A stretch of DNA of 64,000 nt from Arenimonas sp. (GTDB lineage Bacteria > Pseudomonadota > Alphaproteobacteria > Rhizobiales > Rhizobiaceae). The notes under the pieces were generated by a model, which worked only from the letters and a program-made list of their open reading frames with translations, was not told the origin of the DNA and searched no databases. A program made the position numbers and the translations under genes. Location of the stretch: positions 56,383-120,382 of the forward strand of contig JAIBEK010000042.1 in NCBI GenBank assembly GCA_019459145.1, read 5' to 3'. Below are positions 22,035-32,787 of the stretch, in pieces (position 1 is the first letter of the stretch; each line of letters begins with the position of its first letter).

Positions 22035-23651
22035 ATGGCCGTCGCATCCAAGAAAATCCCCGTTCCCGACCGCGTGAAAATCCGCACCGCCCTGCTGTCG
22101 GTCTCCGACAAGAGCGGCATTGTGGAGCTGGCGCAGGCGCTGAGCGCCATGGGCGTAAGGCTGCTGTCGACCGGCGGCACGCACAAGGCGATCGCCGCAG
22201 CGGGTCTGCCCGTCACCGATGTCTCCGAGGTCACGGGCTTTCCGGAAATCATGGACGGTCGCGTCAAGACGCTGCATCCGAACGTGCATGGCGGGCTTCT
22301 GGCAATTCGTGACGACGAGGACCATGTCGCGGCAATGCGCGAGCATGGCATCGAGAGCATCGATCTGGCGGTCATCAACCTTTATCCGTTCGAGGAAGTG
22401 CGTGCCGCCGGCGGTGACTATCCGACGACGGTGGAGAACATCGATATCGGCGGCCCGGCGATGATCCGCGCCTCGGCCAAGAACCATGCCTATGTCACCG
22501 TGCTGACCGATCCGTCGGACTATCCGGCCCTGCTCGACGCCCTCAAGGCTGATGAAGGCCAGACGACCTATGCGCTGCGCCAGCGGTTCGCCGCTAAGGC
22601 CTTTGCCCGCACTGCGGCCTATGACGCTGTGATCTCCAACTGGTTCGCCGAGGCCCTGTCGATCGACATGCCGCAATACCGCAGCATCGGCGGTTCGCTG
22701 AAGGAAGCCATGCGCTACGGCGAAAATCCGCATCAGAGTGCCGGCTTCTATGTCACCGGCGATCAGCGTCCGGGCGTTGCCACGGCGACCCTTCTGCAGG
22801 GCAAACAGCTTTCCTACAACAATATCAACGATACCGATGCAGCCTTCGAACTGGTTGCCGAGTTCCCCGCCGAAAACGGCCCGGCCTGCGCGATCATCAA
22901 GCATGCCAACCCTTGTGGTGTGGCCACCGGGCCGAGCCTGGTCGAGGCCTACCGCCGAGCACTGGCCTGCGATTCCACCTCGGCCTTCGGCGGCATCATC
23001 GCGCTCAACCAGATGCTCGATGCGGCAACGGCAGAAGAAATCGTCAAGCTGTTCACCGAGGTGATCATTGCTCCCTCCGTCAGTGACGAGGCCAAGGCGA
23101 TCATTGCCGCCAAGCCGAACCTGCGTCTTCTGACCACCGGCGCCCTACCCGATCCGCGCGCCCGCGGCATCGTTGCCAAGACGGTTTCCGGCGGCCTGCT
23201 CGTCCAGTCGCGCGACAATGTCATGGTCGAGGATCTCGAGCTCAAGGTGGTCACCAGGCGTGCCCCGACGGCAACCGAGCTGGAAGACATGAAGTTCGCC
23301 TTCAAGATCGCCAAGCACGTCAAGTCGAACGCCGTGATCTATGCCAAGGACGGCCAGACGGCCGGCATCGGTGCCGGCCAGATGAGCCGCGTCGATTCCG
23401 CGCGCATCGCGGCGCTGAAGGCCGAGGATGCCGCCAAGGCGCTCGGCCTCGCCGAACCGCTGACCAAGGGCTCGGCGGTTGCGTCGGAAGCCTTCTATCC
23501 CTTCGCCGACGGCCTGCTGGCCGCCATTGCCGCCGGTGCCACGGCCGTCATCCAGCCCGGCGGTTCGATGCGCGATGCGGAAGTCATCGCCGCGGCCGAC
23601 GAACACAATGTGGCGATGGTGTTCACCGGTATCCGCCATTTCCGCCACTGA
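22035..23651 (+). CDS. purH: Bifunctional AICAR formyltransferase/IMP cyclohydrolase
   Basis: PurH performs the last two steps of IMP synthesis. The N-terminal MGS-like IMP cyclohydrolase domain ([43 protein letters not shown]) is followed by the transformylase domain with KHANPCGVA near residue 288, DSTSAFGGI, and the C-terminal [12 protein letters not shown] 22035 gives 538 residues. It is monocistronic or at the end of its unit: a strong terminator follows, with an opposing MFS gene beyond it. Confidence 0.98.
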   Translation: MAVASKKIPVPDRVKIRTALLSVSDKSGIVELAQALSAMGVRLLSTGGTHKAIAAAGLPVTDVSEVTGFPEIMDGRVKTLHPNVHGGLLAIRDDEDHVAAMREHGIESIDLAVINLYPFEEVRAAGGDYPTTVENIDIGGPAMIRASAKNHAYVTVLTDPSDYPALLDALKADEGQTTYALRQRFAAKAFARTAAYDAVISNWFAEALSIDMPQYRSIGGSLKEAMRYGENPHQSAGFYVTGDQRPGVATATLLQGKQLSYNNINDTDAAFELVAEFPAENGPACAIIKHANPCGVATGPSLVEAYRRALACDSTSAFGGIIALNQMLDAATAEEIVKLFTEVIIAPSVSDEAKAIIAAKPNLRLLTTGALPDPRARGIVAKTVSGGLLVQSRDNVMVEDLELKVVTRRAPTATELEDMKFAFKIAKHVKSNAVIYAKDGQTAGIGAGQMSRVDSARIAALKAEDAAKALGLAEPLTKGSAVASEAFYPFADGLLAAIAAGATAVIQPGGSMRDAEVIAAADEHNVAMVFTGIRHFRH

Positions 23652-23676
23652 TCGCGGATCGTATCGCTGATCCAGC

Positions 23677-23705
23677 AAAGGCCCGGGAAAACCGGGCCTT
23701 TTCTC
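23677..23705 (+). terminator. Terminator after purH
   Basis: A 10-bp stem AAAGGCCCGG / CCGGGCCTTT with a GAAAA loop and a continuing TTTTCTC tail. It is A-flanked on the other side, so it may also serve the convergent MFS gene. Confidence 0.9.
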
Positions 23706-25113
23706 ATGGCTCGAGCGGCTTTGCCGGATGGGCGGCGGGATAGGGCGTCCGCAGCAGGATCAGCAGGCCGCTGGCGAGGAAGACGATCAGGCTCGCCATG
23801 CCGATGCGCGCCGAACCCGTCCAATAAGTGAGCAGCGAGAAGGACAGCGTCGCCATGAAGCTCGTGGCGCGGCCGGAGAGGGCGTAGATACCGAAATAGC
23901 GCCCCGCTTCCGCCGGGCTGACGCTGCGCGCCAGATAGGAGCGCGACGAGGCCTGCACCGGCCCGAAGGAAATGCCGATCAGCAGGCCGTAAAGGATATA
24001 GGCCTTTTCCGCCGGGGTCGAGAACAGGCCGTCGGTGGTTCCGATCGGCAGGCTGATCAGCCCGAACAGGGTGAAGTCGACACCGGTCGAGATCATCCCG
24101 AAGGTTGCGGCAAGAAGCAGCAGCAGGGCGAGAACGACGACGAATTTCGATCCGAGCCAGCGGTCGAGCGAACTTGCCGCAACGCAGCCAAAAATGGCGA
24201 TGACGTTGAGGATGATCCCGTAAATGCCGATTTCCATCGTGTGCCAGCCGAACATCGCCGCGGCGAAGATCCCCCCCAGCGTCAGCAGGCCGTTGACACC
24301 GTCCTGATAGATCATCCGCGCGATCAGGAAGCGGAAAACGCCGGGCTTATGCTTCAGTTCCCTGAGCGTGCTGCGGAGTTCCGTCAGGCCGGAGCGCACC
24401 GCCCTGCCCAGCGGCTTGCCGCGGGTCGCGTCGGGGGTGAAGAAAAACATCGGCAGGATGAAGACCAGATACCACAATGCCGAGATCGGCCCGGTGATGC
24501 GCGCATCTTCCCCGGTCTTCGGATCGAGCCCGAACAGCGGTGTCGTACCGAGGATGGTCTTGCCCGTCTCCGGGCTCGCGGCGATGAACAGCACGACGCT
24601 GATCAGCACGATCATGCCGCCGAGATAGCCCATGCCCCAAGCAATGTTGGAGACGCGGCCGACATCCTTCTGGCCGATCAGCCGGGTCATCATCGAATCG
24701 TTGAACACGATCGAGAATTCGGCCGCCGTGGTGGCCAGCACCATCAGGAGAACGATGAAGGCGACCGACGACCCCGGCGCGGCCGTCCACAGCAGGCAGA
24801 GAGCGGCGATCTTGATCGTGGCGAAAAAGGCGATCCATGGCTTTCGTGAGCCGGATTCATCAGCGATCGAGCCCAGGATCGGCGATAGCACGGCAATGAT
24901 GATCGACGAGATCGTCGCCATGTTGCTCCAGGTCGCCTGGGCGGCGATCGGATCGCTGGTCATCCGCGAGACGAAATAAGGTCCGAAGATGAAGGTGGTG
25001 ATCACCGTGAAGAAGGGCTGGGCTGCCCAATCGAACAGCATCCAGCCCACCACGCCCCGACTGTAGACACCACTGCGCTGACGGTCACCCGCCGCATCCG
25101 CCAAGTCCGTCAC
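23704..25113 (-). CDS. MFS transporter, UMF1/Atg22-like
   Basis: An inner-membrane major facilitator with about 12 hydrophobic segments. The opening [24 protein letters not shown] is characteristic of the UMF1 (Atg22-like) group; [14 protein letters not shown] matches the MFS motif A loop, and [29 protein letters not shown] marks the C-terminal half. I chose GTG 25113 (469 residues), which has a purine-rich GGAAGGGA upstream; the frame remains open beyond it. The substrate is unknown. It lies just downstream of gdhB in the same direction. Confidence 0.85.
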   Translation of the reverse strand: MTDLADAAGDRQRSGVYSRGVVGWMLFDWAAQPFFTVITTFIFGPYFVSRMTSDPIAAQATWSNMATISSIIIAVLSPILGSIADESGSRKPWIAFFATIKIAALCLLWTAAPGSSVAFIVLLMVLATTAAEFSIVFNDSMMTRLIGQKDVGRVSNIAWGMGYLGGMIVLISVVLFIAASPETGKTILGTTPLFGLDPKTGEDARITGPISALWYLVFILPMFFFTPDATRGKPLGRAVRSGLTELRSTLRELKHKPGVFRFLIARMIYQDGVNGLLTLGGIFAAAMFGWHTMEIGIYGIILNVIAIFGCVAASSLDRWLGSKFVVVLALLLLLAATFGMISTGVDFTLFGLISLPIGTTDGLFSTPAEKAYILYGLLIGISFGPVQASSRSYLARSVSPAEAGRYFGIYALSGRATSFMATLSFSLLTYWTGSARIGMASLIVFLASGLLILLRTPYPAAHPAKPLEP

Positions 25114-25150
25114 ATGAAATCCCTTCCCCGCTATCTCGGGGCGGAGACTG

Positions 25151-28100
25151 TCATCTTGTCCCGTCGTTCGCAAGATCGCTCAACAGGCCGGCGGCCACGG
25201 TAATCTTCGCCAGGCTCGTCTCACCGGTCTCGCTCAGCGCCGCAAGTTCGCCGCCGAGGCGCTCGACCCTTTGCCGCGCGGCCGAGATCCACGCCTCGAC
25301 CGGCTGCTTCTCGCCGCCATGGCGGGTGAAGGCCGAGACGACGATGTTGCGCCGCGCCGCGGCGATCTGGTCGAGGCTGCGGGCGAGAGCCAGGCTTTCA
25401 TAGTGATCATTGCTGACGATGCGGCTGCCTGCGACCAGGATCCGGTCGATGCGGAAGACGTCGGACACGGCGAAGTAACCCTCCACGACCCTTGCCAGCG
25501 GTGCCTGCGTGCGCGCCGCGATCTGCATCACTTCGGGTACCAGCACCAGCGTCAACAGTCCGACCACTTCTTCGGCCAGATCGGCCGGCGCTCCCGCCTC
25601 GACCAGTTCGCCGACCTCATGCTGAAGCATGGTCCTGAGATGGGCCGGGAGCGTCGTTCCGAGGGCCTGCTTCGAAGCCTTCACGGCATTCTTGAGCCGT
25701 GCCAGGGCGTCGGAAAGGTCGCCTGTGGCCATGCCCGTTTCGACCAGAAGGCGCGTCGTTCCGACATAGACGCGGGCGGCGATGGCATGCAGCCTGTTTT
25801 GCGCCTCGCCGGGTATCTTCGCATCCAGCGCGTCGATCTTGTCCCAGATGGTCGGAAGCGCCAGGCCGTCGCGGGTGATGAGCGCGGCCTTGACGATCTG
25901 CGGCGGCAGGGCGCCTGTCGCATCGCCGATCGCCGCGATGAACCCCGGTCCGCCGCGGTTGATCGCGTGGTTGGCCAGCACGGTGGCGATGATCTCACGG
26001 TGCAGCCGATGCCCGGCAATGTCGGCCGCAAACGTCTTGCGCATCTTGGCCGGGAAGTAGTGGGTGAGGGCGCTTTCGCAATAGGGATCGTCCGGAAGGT
26101 CGGATGCGACCAGCTGATCGAACAGCACGATCTTGGCATAGGACAAAAGAACGCCGATCTCGGGCCGCGTCAGCGGCTTGCCCGACGCATAGCGCTCGGA
26201 AAGCGTCGCGTCGTCCGGCAAAACCTCGACCTTGCGGTTGAGCCGGCCGAGCTCTTCCAGGTAGCTCATCAGGCGGCCGAGCTCTTCGCGATTGGCCGTG
26301 CCCTTTCGCTCGATCAGCGAGATCGCCAGTGTCTGCAGGTAATTGTTGCGCAGCACAAGCGCCGCCACCTCGTCCGTCATGTCGGAGAGAAGCTTGTTAC
26401 GCTTGTCGCGGCTCAACCGCTTTTCGGTCAGAGCCGAGGAAAAGGCGATCTTGATGTTGACCTCGACGTCGGAGGAATTGACACCGGCCGAATTGTCGAT
26501 CGCGTCGGAGTTCAGCCTTCCGCCGGCAAGCGCATAGGCGATGCGCCCCTTCTGGGTCACACCGAGATTGGCGCCTTCGCCGATCACCTTGGCGCGCACT
26601 TCCGCACCGGTCACGCGGATGGCGTCATTGGCGCGGTCGCCCACATCCGCATCGGCCTCTTCGGGTGCCTTGATATAGGTGCCGATGCCGCCGAACCAGA
26701 GAAGATCGACCGGGGCCTTGAGGATGGCGTTGATGATGTCGAAGGGCGCCGCCACGGTCTTGTCGAAACCGATCGCGGCCGCTGCCTCGGGCGTCAGCGT
26801 GACCGATTTCTCCGTCCGGGAAATGATCATGCCGCCCTTGGAAAGAAGCTTCCTGTCATAGTCCTGCCAGCTTGAGCGCGGCAGGGCGAACATGCGCTTG
26901 CGTTCGGCAAAGGAGGTCGATGTATCCGGATCGGGATCAATGAAGATGTCGCGATGGTCGAAGGCGGCGACGAGGCGGATCTTCTCCGACAGCAGCATGC
27001 CGTTGCCGAATACGTCGCCCGACATGTCGCCGACGCCGGCGACGGTAAACGGCGTCGTCTGGATGTCGATGTTCATCTCGCGGAAGTGGCGCTTGACCGC
27101 CTCCCAGGCGCCGCGTGCGGTAATGCCCATTTTCTTGTGGTCGTAGCCGGCCGAGCCGCCTGAGGCGAAGGCGTCGTCGAGCCAGAAGCCCGCCGCCTGG
27201 GCAAGGCCGTTGGCGGTGTCGGAGAAGGTGGCCGTGCCCTTGTCCGCGGCGACGACGAAATAGGGATCGTCCTCATCGAGACGTACAGTGTCGGCCGGGG
27301 GTACGACATCGCCGCCGACGATATTGTCGGTGATCGACAGCATCGTCGTCACATAGGTCTTGTAGGCTTCAGTGCCGGCAGCGAGCCAGGCGTCGCGGCT
27401 GCCGCCCACCGGCAGTTGCTTGGGGAAGAAGCCGCCCTTGGCGCCGACCGGCACGATCACGGCGTTCTTCACCTGCTGCGCCTTCACCAGGCCCAGCACC
27501 TCGGTGCGATAGTCCTGGGCGCGGTCCGACCAGCGCAGGCCGCCGCGGGCGACCTTGCCGAAGCGAAGGTGAACGCCCTCCACTTCGACGCCGTAGACGA
27601 AGATCTCGCGGAAGGGTCGCGGCTCCGGCAGGCCCTCCAGGCGCTGAGGATCGAACTTCAGGGCCAGCATGGGTCGGTCGCCGCTCACATAGGCCGGCTG
27701 GAAATAGTTGGTGCGCAGGGTCGCGTCGACCGAATTGACGTATCGACGCAGGATGCGGTCCTCATCGAGGCTCGGCACCGATGCGAGCGCCGCTTCCAGT
27801 TCGCTGCGCGCCTCCTGTTTCTTGCGCTGGCGCGTCTTGTCGGAGAGCTTCGGATCGAAGCTCAGCTCGAACAGGCCGAGAATGCCCGCGGCGATGCCCG
27901 GATGTTTGAAGAGCGTATCGGCGATATGGCGCGGCGAATAGACGAAACCGCACTGGCGCAGATGGGCGGCATAGGCCCGCAGCACGTTTGCCTGGCGGGC
28001 CGTCAGGCCGGCGGTCATCACCAGGCGGTTGAAGGCGTCGTTGTCGAGCATGCCGGTGAAGGCCGATACGAAGGCTTCCTCGATCAGTTCGCCCTGCGAG

Positions 28101-29938
28101 GCGATGTCGAAGCCGCGGCCGCCCTGGACCTGCAGTTCCATGTCGTGAAGCACGACAAGCCTATCCTCGTCCGTTCCTTCGTCCAGGCCGATGTCGAAGG
28201 TGCGTTCGCTTATGACGTTGAAGCCGAGGTTTTCCAGAAGCGGCACGCGGCGCGACAGCGGCAGATGCGCGCCGGCATGGAAAATCTTGAGATAGAGCAG
28301 CGGGTGATCCTCGCCCTCGACTTCATGGAAGGCGATGGAGATCGGCGCGCCGTCGCGGCAGGCCTTGATGTGGTGCAGGTCGGCGACGGCTTCTTCCGGG
28401 CTGAAGGCCTCCTGGTAGGCCTGGGTGACCGAGAGCGTCGGCGCTTCGGTACCGGCAAGGGCGGCGAACCGGTCGTGCCAGCGCGCCGTGATCTGGCGAA
28501 CGGCCTGCTCCAGCTTGGCCTGGGCGATGCGCGGCGTCTTGCCTTCCGACCGTCCGATGATGATGTGGACGCGGGCCACGCCGCCTTCGGGGAAAGCCGG
28601 GTAATAGGCGGAGACATGGCCCTCGTAGACAGTCCTGAAATAGTGGCCGATCTTCTCGCGCACCATCGAGTTGTAGTCTTCGCGCGGCACATAGACGATC
28701 AGCGAAACGAAGCGGTCGAACTGGTCGATGCGCGGCAGGACGCGCACGCGCGGCCGCTCGGCGAGATCGTTGATCTGTTCGCAGAATTTCGCCAGAAGCT
28801 CGGTATCGATCTGGAACAGGTCGTCGCGCGGATAGGATTCCAGCGTGTTCTCGAGGATACGGCCCGAATGGCTCTGCGGGTCAAAGCCGAAATGGCTGAT
28901 GACCTTGTCGACCTTGGCGCGCAAAAGGGGGATCTGGTTGACTGAGCGCGTATAGGCGGTCGCGGTGAACAGGCCGACGATGCGCAATTCGCCGATCACC
29001 TTGCCGTCGGGGCCGAAGCGCTTGATGCCGATATAATCCATGTAGGCGCGGCGATGCACGACCGATTTGACATTGGCTTTGGTCACGATGAGGAAGTCCG
29101 GGCCCTGCAGGAAGGCGAGAATCTCCGGCGTCGTGGTCACCGCATCCTTGCCCTGCCGCAAGACAAGGACGTCCGGATCGGACAGGATGCCCAGTCCCTG
29201 ACCGAGGCTGCGCTCGACCTTGGCATTGGCGCCCTCGCCGGAATAGATGTATTCGCGCATGCCGAGGAAGGTAAAATTGTCCTTGCGCAGCCAGTCGAGA
29301 AAGGCGAGCGCCTCGTCGCGATCCGCCTTGCGACGGCCGGCGACGGTCGTCGAGAGTTCCTGCATCGCCGAATCGAGCAGGGCGAGCATGGGCTTCCAGC
29401 CGGTAAAGGCCAGCTTGACCGAGGCGAGGACACCGGCCAGGCGCTGCTCCAGCGCGCTCGCCTGTTCCGGGCTGAGCGGCGCCAGGTGGATCTGCATGTA
29501 GCTGACCCTGGTGGCGCCGGCCGCCTCGTCTTCCGGGGTGGAAAGGCTGACCTCTTTGCCGTCCGCCAGCGTCAGGATCGGATGGATTGCCATGGAGATG
29601 TCACGGTAGAGGCTGGTCACCTCTCCCATCACCGAATCATAGAGAAAGGCCTTGTTGCGGTCGACGATCGAAAGGATGCTGACGGGAGCGCCGTCCAGGG
29701 TCACCTTGGAGGAGGTCTCGATCGCGATGCGGGGAGCCTCGCCATCCCAGGTGGCAAGGTCTGCTGCCGCGCGAATAGCCGAGGCGGCAAGCATGTCCGG
29801 AGTATACAGGTCGAGATCGTCATTGCTGGCCCGGCCGAAGAGAATTCCCGGGTCGACAAAAGCCTCGCCTTCGGCCGCTGCCATGCGGCGTGCGCTTTCG
29901 AACTGCTGCTCCCGCCGGGACTTCTTGCTCGCGACCAT
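25151..29938 (-). CDS. gdhB: NAD-specific glutamate dehydrogenase (large, GDH-180 class)
   Basis: The very large NAD-dependent glutamate dehydrogenase that converts glutamate to 2-oxoglutarate and ammonium, typically for amino-acid catabolism. At 1,595 residues it fits the GDH-180 class. N-terminal ACT-like regulatory parts are followed by the catalytic domain with RGGLRWSDRAQDYRTEVLGLVKAQQVKNAVIVPVGAKGGF (glutamate-binding region) and GVGDMSGDVFGNGMLLS (nucleotide-binding). A GGAGGGAG sits before ATG 29938. It is divergent from pdxY across 188 bp. Confidence 0.96.
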   Translation of the reverse strand: MVASKKSRREQQFESARRMAAAEGEAFVDPGILFGRASNDDLDLYTPDMLAASAIRAAADLATWDGEAPRIAIETSSKVTLDGAPVSILSIVDRNKAFLYDSVMGEVTSLYRDISMAIHPILTLADGKEVSLSTPEDEAAGATRVSYMQIHLAPLSPEQASALEQRLAGVLASVKLAFTGWKPMLALLDSAMQELSTTVAGRRKADRDEALAFLDWLRKDNFTFLGMREYIYSGEGANAKVERSLGQGLGILSDPDVLVLRQGKDAVTTTPEILAFLQGPDFLIVTKANVKSVVHRRAYMDYIGIKRFGPDGKVIGELRIVGLFTATAYTRSVNQIPLLRAKVDKVISHFGFDPQSHSGRILENTLESYPRDDLFQIDTELLAKFCEQINDLAERPRVRVLPRIDQFDRFVSLIVYVPREDYNSMVREKIGHYFRTVYEGHVSAYYPAFPEGGVARVHIIIGRSEGKTPRIAQAKLEQAVRQITARWHDRFAALAGTEAPTLSVTQAYQEAFSPEEAVADLHHIKACRDGAPISIAFHEVEGEDHPLLYLKIFHAGAHLPLSRRVPLLENLGFNVISERTFDIGLDEGTDEDRLVVLHDMELQVQGGRGFDIASQGELIEEAFVSAFTGMLDNDAFNRLVMTAGLTARQANVLRAYAAHLRQCGFVYSPRHIADTLFKHPGIAAGILGLFELSFDPKLSDKTRQRKKQEARSELEAALASVPSLDEDRILRRYVNSVDATLRTNYFQPAYVSGDRPMLALKFDPQRLEGLPEPRPFREIFVYGVEVEGVHLRFGKVARGGLRWSDRAQDYRTEVLGLVKAQQVKNAVIVPVGAKGGFFPKQLPVGGSRDAWLAAGTEAYKTYVTTMLSITDNIVGGDVVPPADTVRLDEDDPYFVVAADKGTATFSDTANGLAQAAGFWLDDAFASGGSAGYDHKKMGITARGAWEAVKRHFREMNIDIQTTPFTVAGVGDMSGDVFGNGMLLSEKIRLVAAFDHRDIFIDPDPDTSTSFAERKRMFALPRSSWQDYDRKLLSKGGMIISRTEKSVTLTPEAAAAIGFDKTVAAPFDIINAILKAPVDLLWFGGIGTYIKAPEEADADVGDRANDAIRVTGAEVRAKVIGEGANLGVTQKGRIAYALAGGRLNSDAIDNSAGVNSSDVEVNIKIAFSSALTEKRLSRDKRNKLLSDMTDEVAALVLRNNYLQTLAISLIERKGTANREELGRLMSYLEELGRLNRKVEVLPDDATLSERYASGKPLTRPEIGVLLSYAKIVLFDQLVASDLPDDPYCESALTHYFPAKMRKTFAADIAGHRLHREIIATVLANHAINRGGPGFIAAIGDATGALPPQIVKAALITRDGLALPTIWDKIDALDAKIPGEAQNRLHAIAARVYVGTTRLLVETGMATGDLSDALARLKNAVKASKQALGTTLPAHLRTMLQHEVGELVEAGAPADLAEEVVGLLTLVLVPEVMQIAARTQAPLARVVEGYFAVSDVFRIDRILVAGSRIVSNDHYESLALARSLDQIAAARRNIVVSAFTRHGGEKQPVEAWISAARQRVERLGGELAALSETGETSLAKITVAAGLLSDLANDGTR

Positions 29939-30126
29939 TGTTCACTCCCTCCAACGTCATTCGCATGTTGCACGTTTGTACAACAAAAGACCTTACCAAG
30001 ACATAGATGGCTTTTCGATTCCTATGGAAATTTGCGGGATTCGGATAGGCGATAACTTGGATGCGGCAATTGACAGTCGCGGGCCTTTTGTCCGATCAAC
30101 GGCGGCGGCAACAGGGATAGGCAGTC

Positions 30127-31005
30127 ATGGCAGAGCAGGCACCTGGCGCGGTCATCGTCATTTCAAGCCACGTCGTGCGTGGTTCGGTCGGCAACAGGGC
30201 GGCCGTCTTCGCGCTCGAAAGCCTCGGATTTCCCGTCTGGGCCCTGCCGACCGTCGTGCTTCCCTGGCATCCCGGCCACGGACCTTCGACCCGGCTCACC
30301 TTTGGCGAGAGTGATTTCGAACACGCGATCGATGATCTCATCCGCGCGCCATGGCTCGGCGAGGTCAAGGCTGTGTTGACCGGCTATTTCGGCAATGCCG
30401 CGCAGCCGAGAGCGGTCGCGCGGTTGGTGCAGGCCTTGCGGGCGCGGGATCCGGAGCTGCTCTATGTCTGCGATCCGGTCATGGGCGATGTCGGCGGTCT
30501 CTATCTCGCCGAGGAGACGGCGGTGGCGATCCGCGATGCGTTGATCCCGCTTGCCTCCGTCGCCACGCCCAATCGCTACGAGCTCGAATGGCTGGTGGGC
30601 GCCAAGCTGTCCACCAATGCGGAGATCATGGAAGCGGCCCTGTCGCTCGGCCCGTCGCGCATGCTGGTCACCTCGGCCGTGCCGATGATGGCAGGCGGCA
30701 CCGGCAATCTCTATCTCAGTGGAAAACACGCGCTTTTGGCCGAGCACCGCCTGATCGACAATCCGCCGAACGGACTGGGTGACCTGACCTCGGCCCTGTT
30801 TCTGGCACGCCTGCTCGCGGGCGTTCCGGAGGAGCGTGCCCTGCAGCTGACCACGGCCAGCGTCTTCGAAATCCTGGCGCGCACCGCCAAGCGCGGCGGC
30901 GACGAACTGACGCTCGAAAGCGACGCCTCCAGTCTCGCCACGCCGATGGCCCTGGTGCAGATGCGCCATCTTCTGCACCCAGCCCAGCGGCCGAGGCGCA
31001 GCTGA
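30127..31005 (+). CDS. pdxY: Pyridoxal kinase PdxY
   Basis: A ribokinase-fold kinase that phosphorylates pyridoxal to PLP. VIVISSHVVRGSVGNRAAVFALESLG, VLPWHPGHG and TGYFGNAAQ are the N-terminal substrate regions; CDPVMGD is the family's central motif; the C-terminal phosphate-binding motif reads PNGLGDLTSALF near residue 213, where many relatives have G-T-G-D. The catalytic aspartate is kept. 292 residues is normal. It is divergent from gdhB. Confidence 0.92.
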   Translation: MAEQAPGAVIVISSHVVRGSVGNRAAVFALESLGFPVWALPTVVLPWHPGHGPSTRLTFGESDFEHAIDDLIRAPWLGEVKAVLTGYFGNAAQPRAVARLVQALRARDPELLYVCDPVMGDVGGLYLAEETAVAIRDALIPLASVATPNRYELEWLVGAKLSTNAEIMEAALSLGPSRMLVTSAVPMMAGGTGNLYLSGKHALLAEHRLIDNPPNGLGDLTSALFLARLLAGVPEERALQLTTASVFEILARTAKRGGDELTLESDASSLATPMALVQMRHLLHPAQRPRRS

Positions 31006-31087
31006 GTGTGGCGCGCAGGGCCGGTTTGTGTCCGAAGCTTGCGTGAAGCTGTTGCCATCGGCGCCGGCTCGCGCTAATCGGAAAGCC

Positions 31088-31729
31088 ATGAAGCGCTTCC
31101 CAACGTCCCTGCTGAACGGTTATCGCAACTTCATGAGCGGTCGCTATGTCGACGAGCGAGAACGCTATCGTGTTCTCGCCGACCAAGGGCAGAAGCCGCA
31201 TACGCTGGTCGTCGCCTGCTGCGACAGCCGGGCCGCCCCCGAGACGATTTTCGATGCCGGTCCGGGCGAACTGTTCGTCGTGCGCAATGTCGCCAACATG
31301 GTGCCGCCCTACGAGCCGGACGGCCAATACCACTCCACGTCGGCCGCGCTTGAATTCGCCGTTCAGGCCTTGCGGGTCCGCGATATCATCGTCATGGGCC
31401 ACGGTCGCTGCGGCGGCATTCGCGCCGCGCTCGATCCCAATGCCGAGCCGCTTTCGCCGGGCGATTTCATCGGCAAGTGGATGGGGCTGGTCAGCACCGC
31501 CGCCGAACAGATCCAGGGCAATTCGGTGATGACGGCGACCGAGCGGCAGACCGCGCTGGAGCGCATCTCGATCCGCAATTCCATCGCCAATCTGCGCACT
31601 TTCCCTTGCGTGAAGATTCTCGAGGAGCGCGGCAAGCTCCAGATCCATGGTGCCTGGTTCGATATTGCCAATGGCGAGCTGTGGGTCATGGATCCGGACA
31701 GCCGGGACTTCGTCCGTCTCGAAGGATAA
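31088..31729 (+). CDS. Beta-class carbonic anhydrase
   Basis: A zinc enzyme interconverting CO2 and bicarbonate. The beta-class motifs are CCDSRAAPE (Cys and Asp-Arg dyad, about residues 44-52) and HGRCGG (His and Cys zinc ligands, about residue 105), giving a Cys-His-Cys site. ATG 31088 gives 213 residues, the usual length, starting MKRFPTSLLNGYRNF. It converges with the lytic transglycosylase gene. Confidence 0.95.
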   Translation: MKRFPTSLLNGYRNFMSGRYVDERERYRVLADQGQKPHTLVVACCDSRAAPETIFDAGPGELFVVRNVANMVPPYEPDGQYHSTSAALEFAVQALRVRDIIVMGHGRCGGIRAALDPNAEPLSPGDFIGKWMGLVSTAAEQIQGNSVMTATERQTALERISIRNSIANLRTFPCVKILEERGKLQIHGAWFDIANGELWVMDPDSRDFVRLEG

Positions 31730-31787
31730 GCCTCAGGTCCGGAAGACCCAACGGAGGGCCTGAGCGACCCTCCCTTCCAAGCCTTCT

Positions 31788-32609
31788 TTATTGGCCGTCG
31801 ATACGGGCGCCGATATGGGCGATCGCCTGCTGGTACACAGTGGCGGCATTCCATTGCTGGAGTGCACCATAGTTCGCCTGGCCGGGCTGGTAGCCGGCAC
31901 CCGCCTGCCAGCCATGACCGCGCAGGAAGTTGGCGGTCGATGCCAGCGCATCGGCGCGCGAGCCCACCAGGTCGATCCTGCCGTCGCCATCGCCGTCGGC
32001 ACCAAACCGCACCACATTGCGCGGCAGGAACTGCGTCTGGCCGATCTCTCCATGGGCCGCGCCACGTGCCGACACAGACAGCGAGCCGTTGCCGACCAGT
32101 TGCAGGGCGGCGTAGAACTGATCGGTGAAGAACGCCGACCGGCGGCAGTCATAGGCCAGCGTCGCCGAGGCCGAGAGAATGTGTTCCTTGCCCATGAAGG
32201 AACCAAAACCGCTTTCCATGCCCCAGATGGCGATCAGCGGTCCTGCCGGCACGCCGTAGCGCTTTTCGATCCTGGCGAACATCGCCGCATTGGCCTTCTT
32301 CATGCTCTTGCCGCGGGAAATGATCGTGGCGCCGCCGCGCTTCTGCATGAACTGGTCGAAGGACAGCTTGAAGCTCTTCTGGCCGCGATCGGCGCGGATC
32401 GTGGCATTGCTGTAGGATATGCTGGCCATGGCCTTGTCGAGCAGCCTCGGGCTGACGCCGCGGCCGGCTGCTTCCGACTTGAATTCCTGCTTCCAGGCTT
32501 CGAAACCGGCAGAGGAATTGCCGCATTGCGCCGCATGGGCGGCGGCGCCTGCGGTCGAAAACACGGCCGCCGACAGAAACGCCGCCGACAGGAACTTGGA
32601 CAGTCGCAT
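31788..32609 (-). CDS. Lytic murein transglycosylase (MltB-like)
   Basis: A periplasmic peptidoglycan lytic transglycosylase of the SLT_2/MltB group, which cleaves glycan strands to 1,6-anhydromuramyl ends. A signal peptide ends around AAAHAAQC. The catalytic glutamate is in IWGMESGFGSF (about residue 135), followed by SASATLAYDCRRSAFF, GEIGQTQFLP and the calcium-loop-like GADGDGDGRIDL. The 273 residues lack a C-terminal peptidoglycan-binding domain. An alanine-rich signal rather than a lipobox suggests a soluble form. Confidence 0.93.
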   Translation of the reverse strand: MRLSKFLSAAFLSAAVFSTAGAAAHAAQCGNSSAGFEAWKQEFKSEAAGRGVSPRLLDKAMASISYSNATIRADRGQKSFKLSFDQFMQKRGGATIISRGKSMKKANAAMFARIEKRYGVPAGPLIAIWGMESGFGSFMGKEHILSASATLAYDCRRSAFFTDQFYAALQLVGNGSLSVSARGAAHGEIGQTQFLPRNVVRFGADGDGDGRIDLVGSRADALASTANFLRGHGWQAGAGYQPGQANYGALQQWNAATVYQQAIAHIGARIDGQ

Positions 32610-32738
32610 GTATTGCCTCGTATTCTTGCGATTTGACTTGATCGTAACATGCCAGCGACGGCTGATTCTGTCACGCAGGGTTCTACAGGTTCAGCGCTGC
32701 TTTCGCGGCATTGCCGATCACGAAATGATGATCCTTGG

Positions 32739-32777
32739 GCCGGCCCCCCCCCCGCGCTTTCGGGTCAAGGGGCCGGC
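32739..32777. other. C10 homopolymer within a GC-rich hairpin
   Basis: Ten consecutive C residues (32744-32753) lie inside an inverted repeat GCCGGCCCC (32739-32747) / GGGGCCGGC (32769-32777), just downstream of asd and about 135 bp upstream of the transglycosylase start. It may be the asd terminator; the long C tract is unusual. Confidence 0.5.
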
Positions 32778-32787
32778 GATCGCCTGG

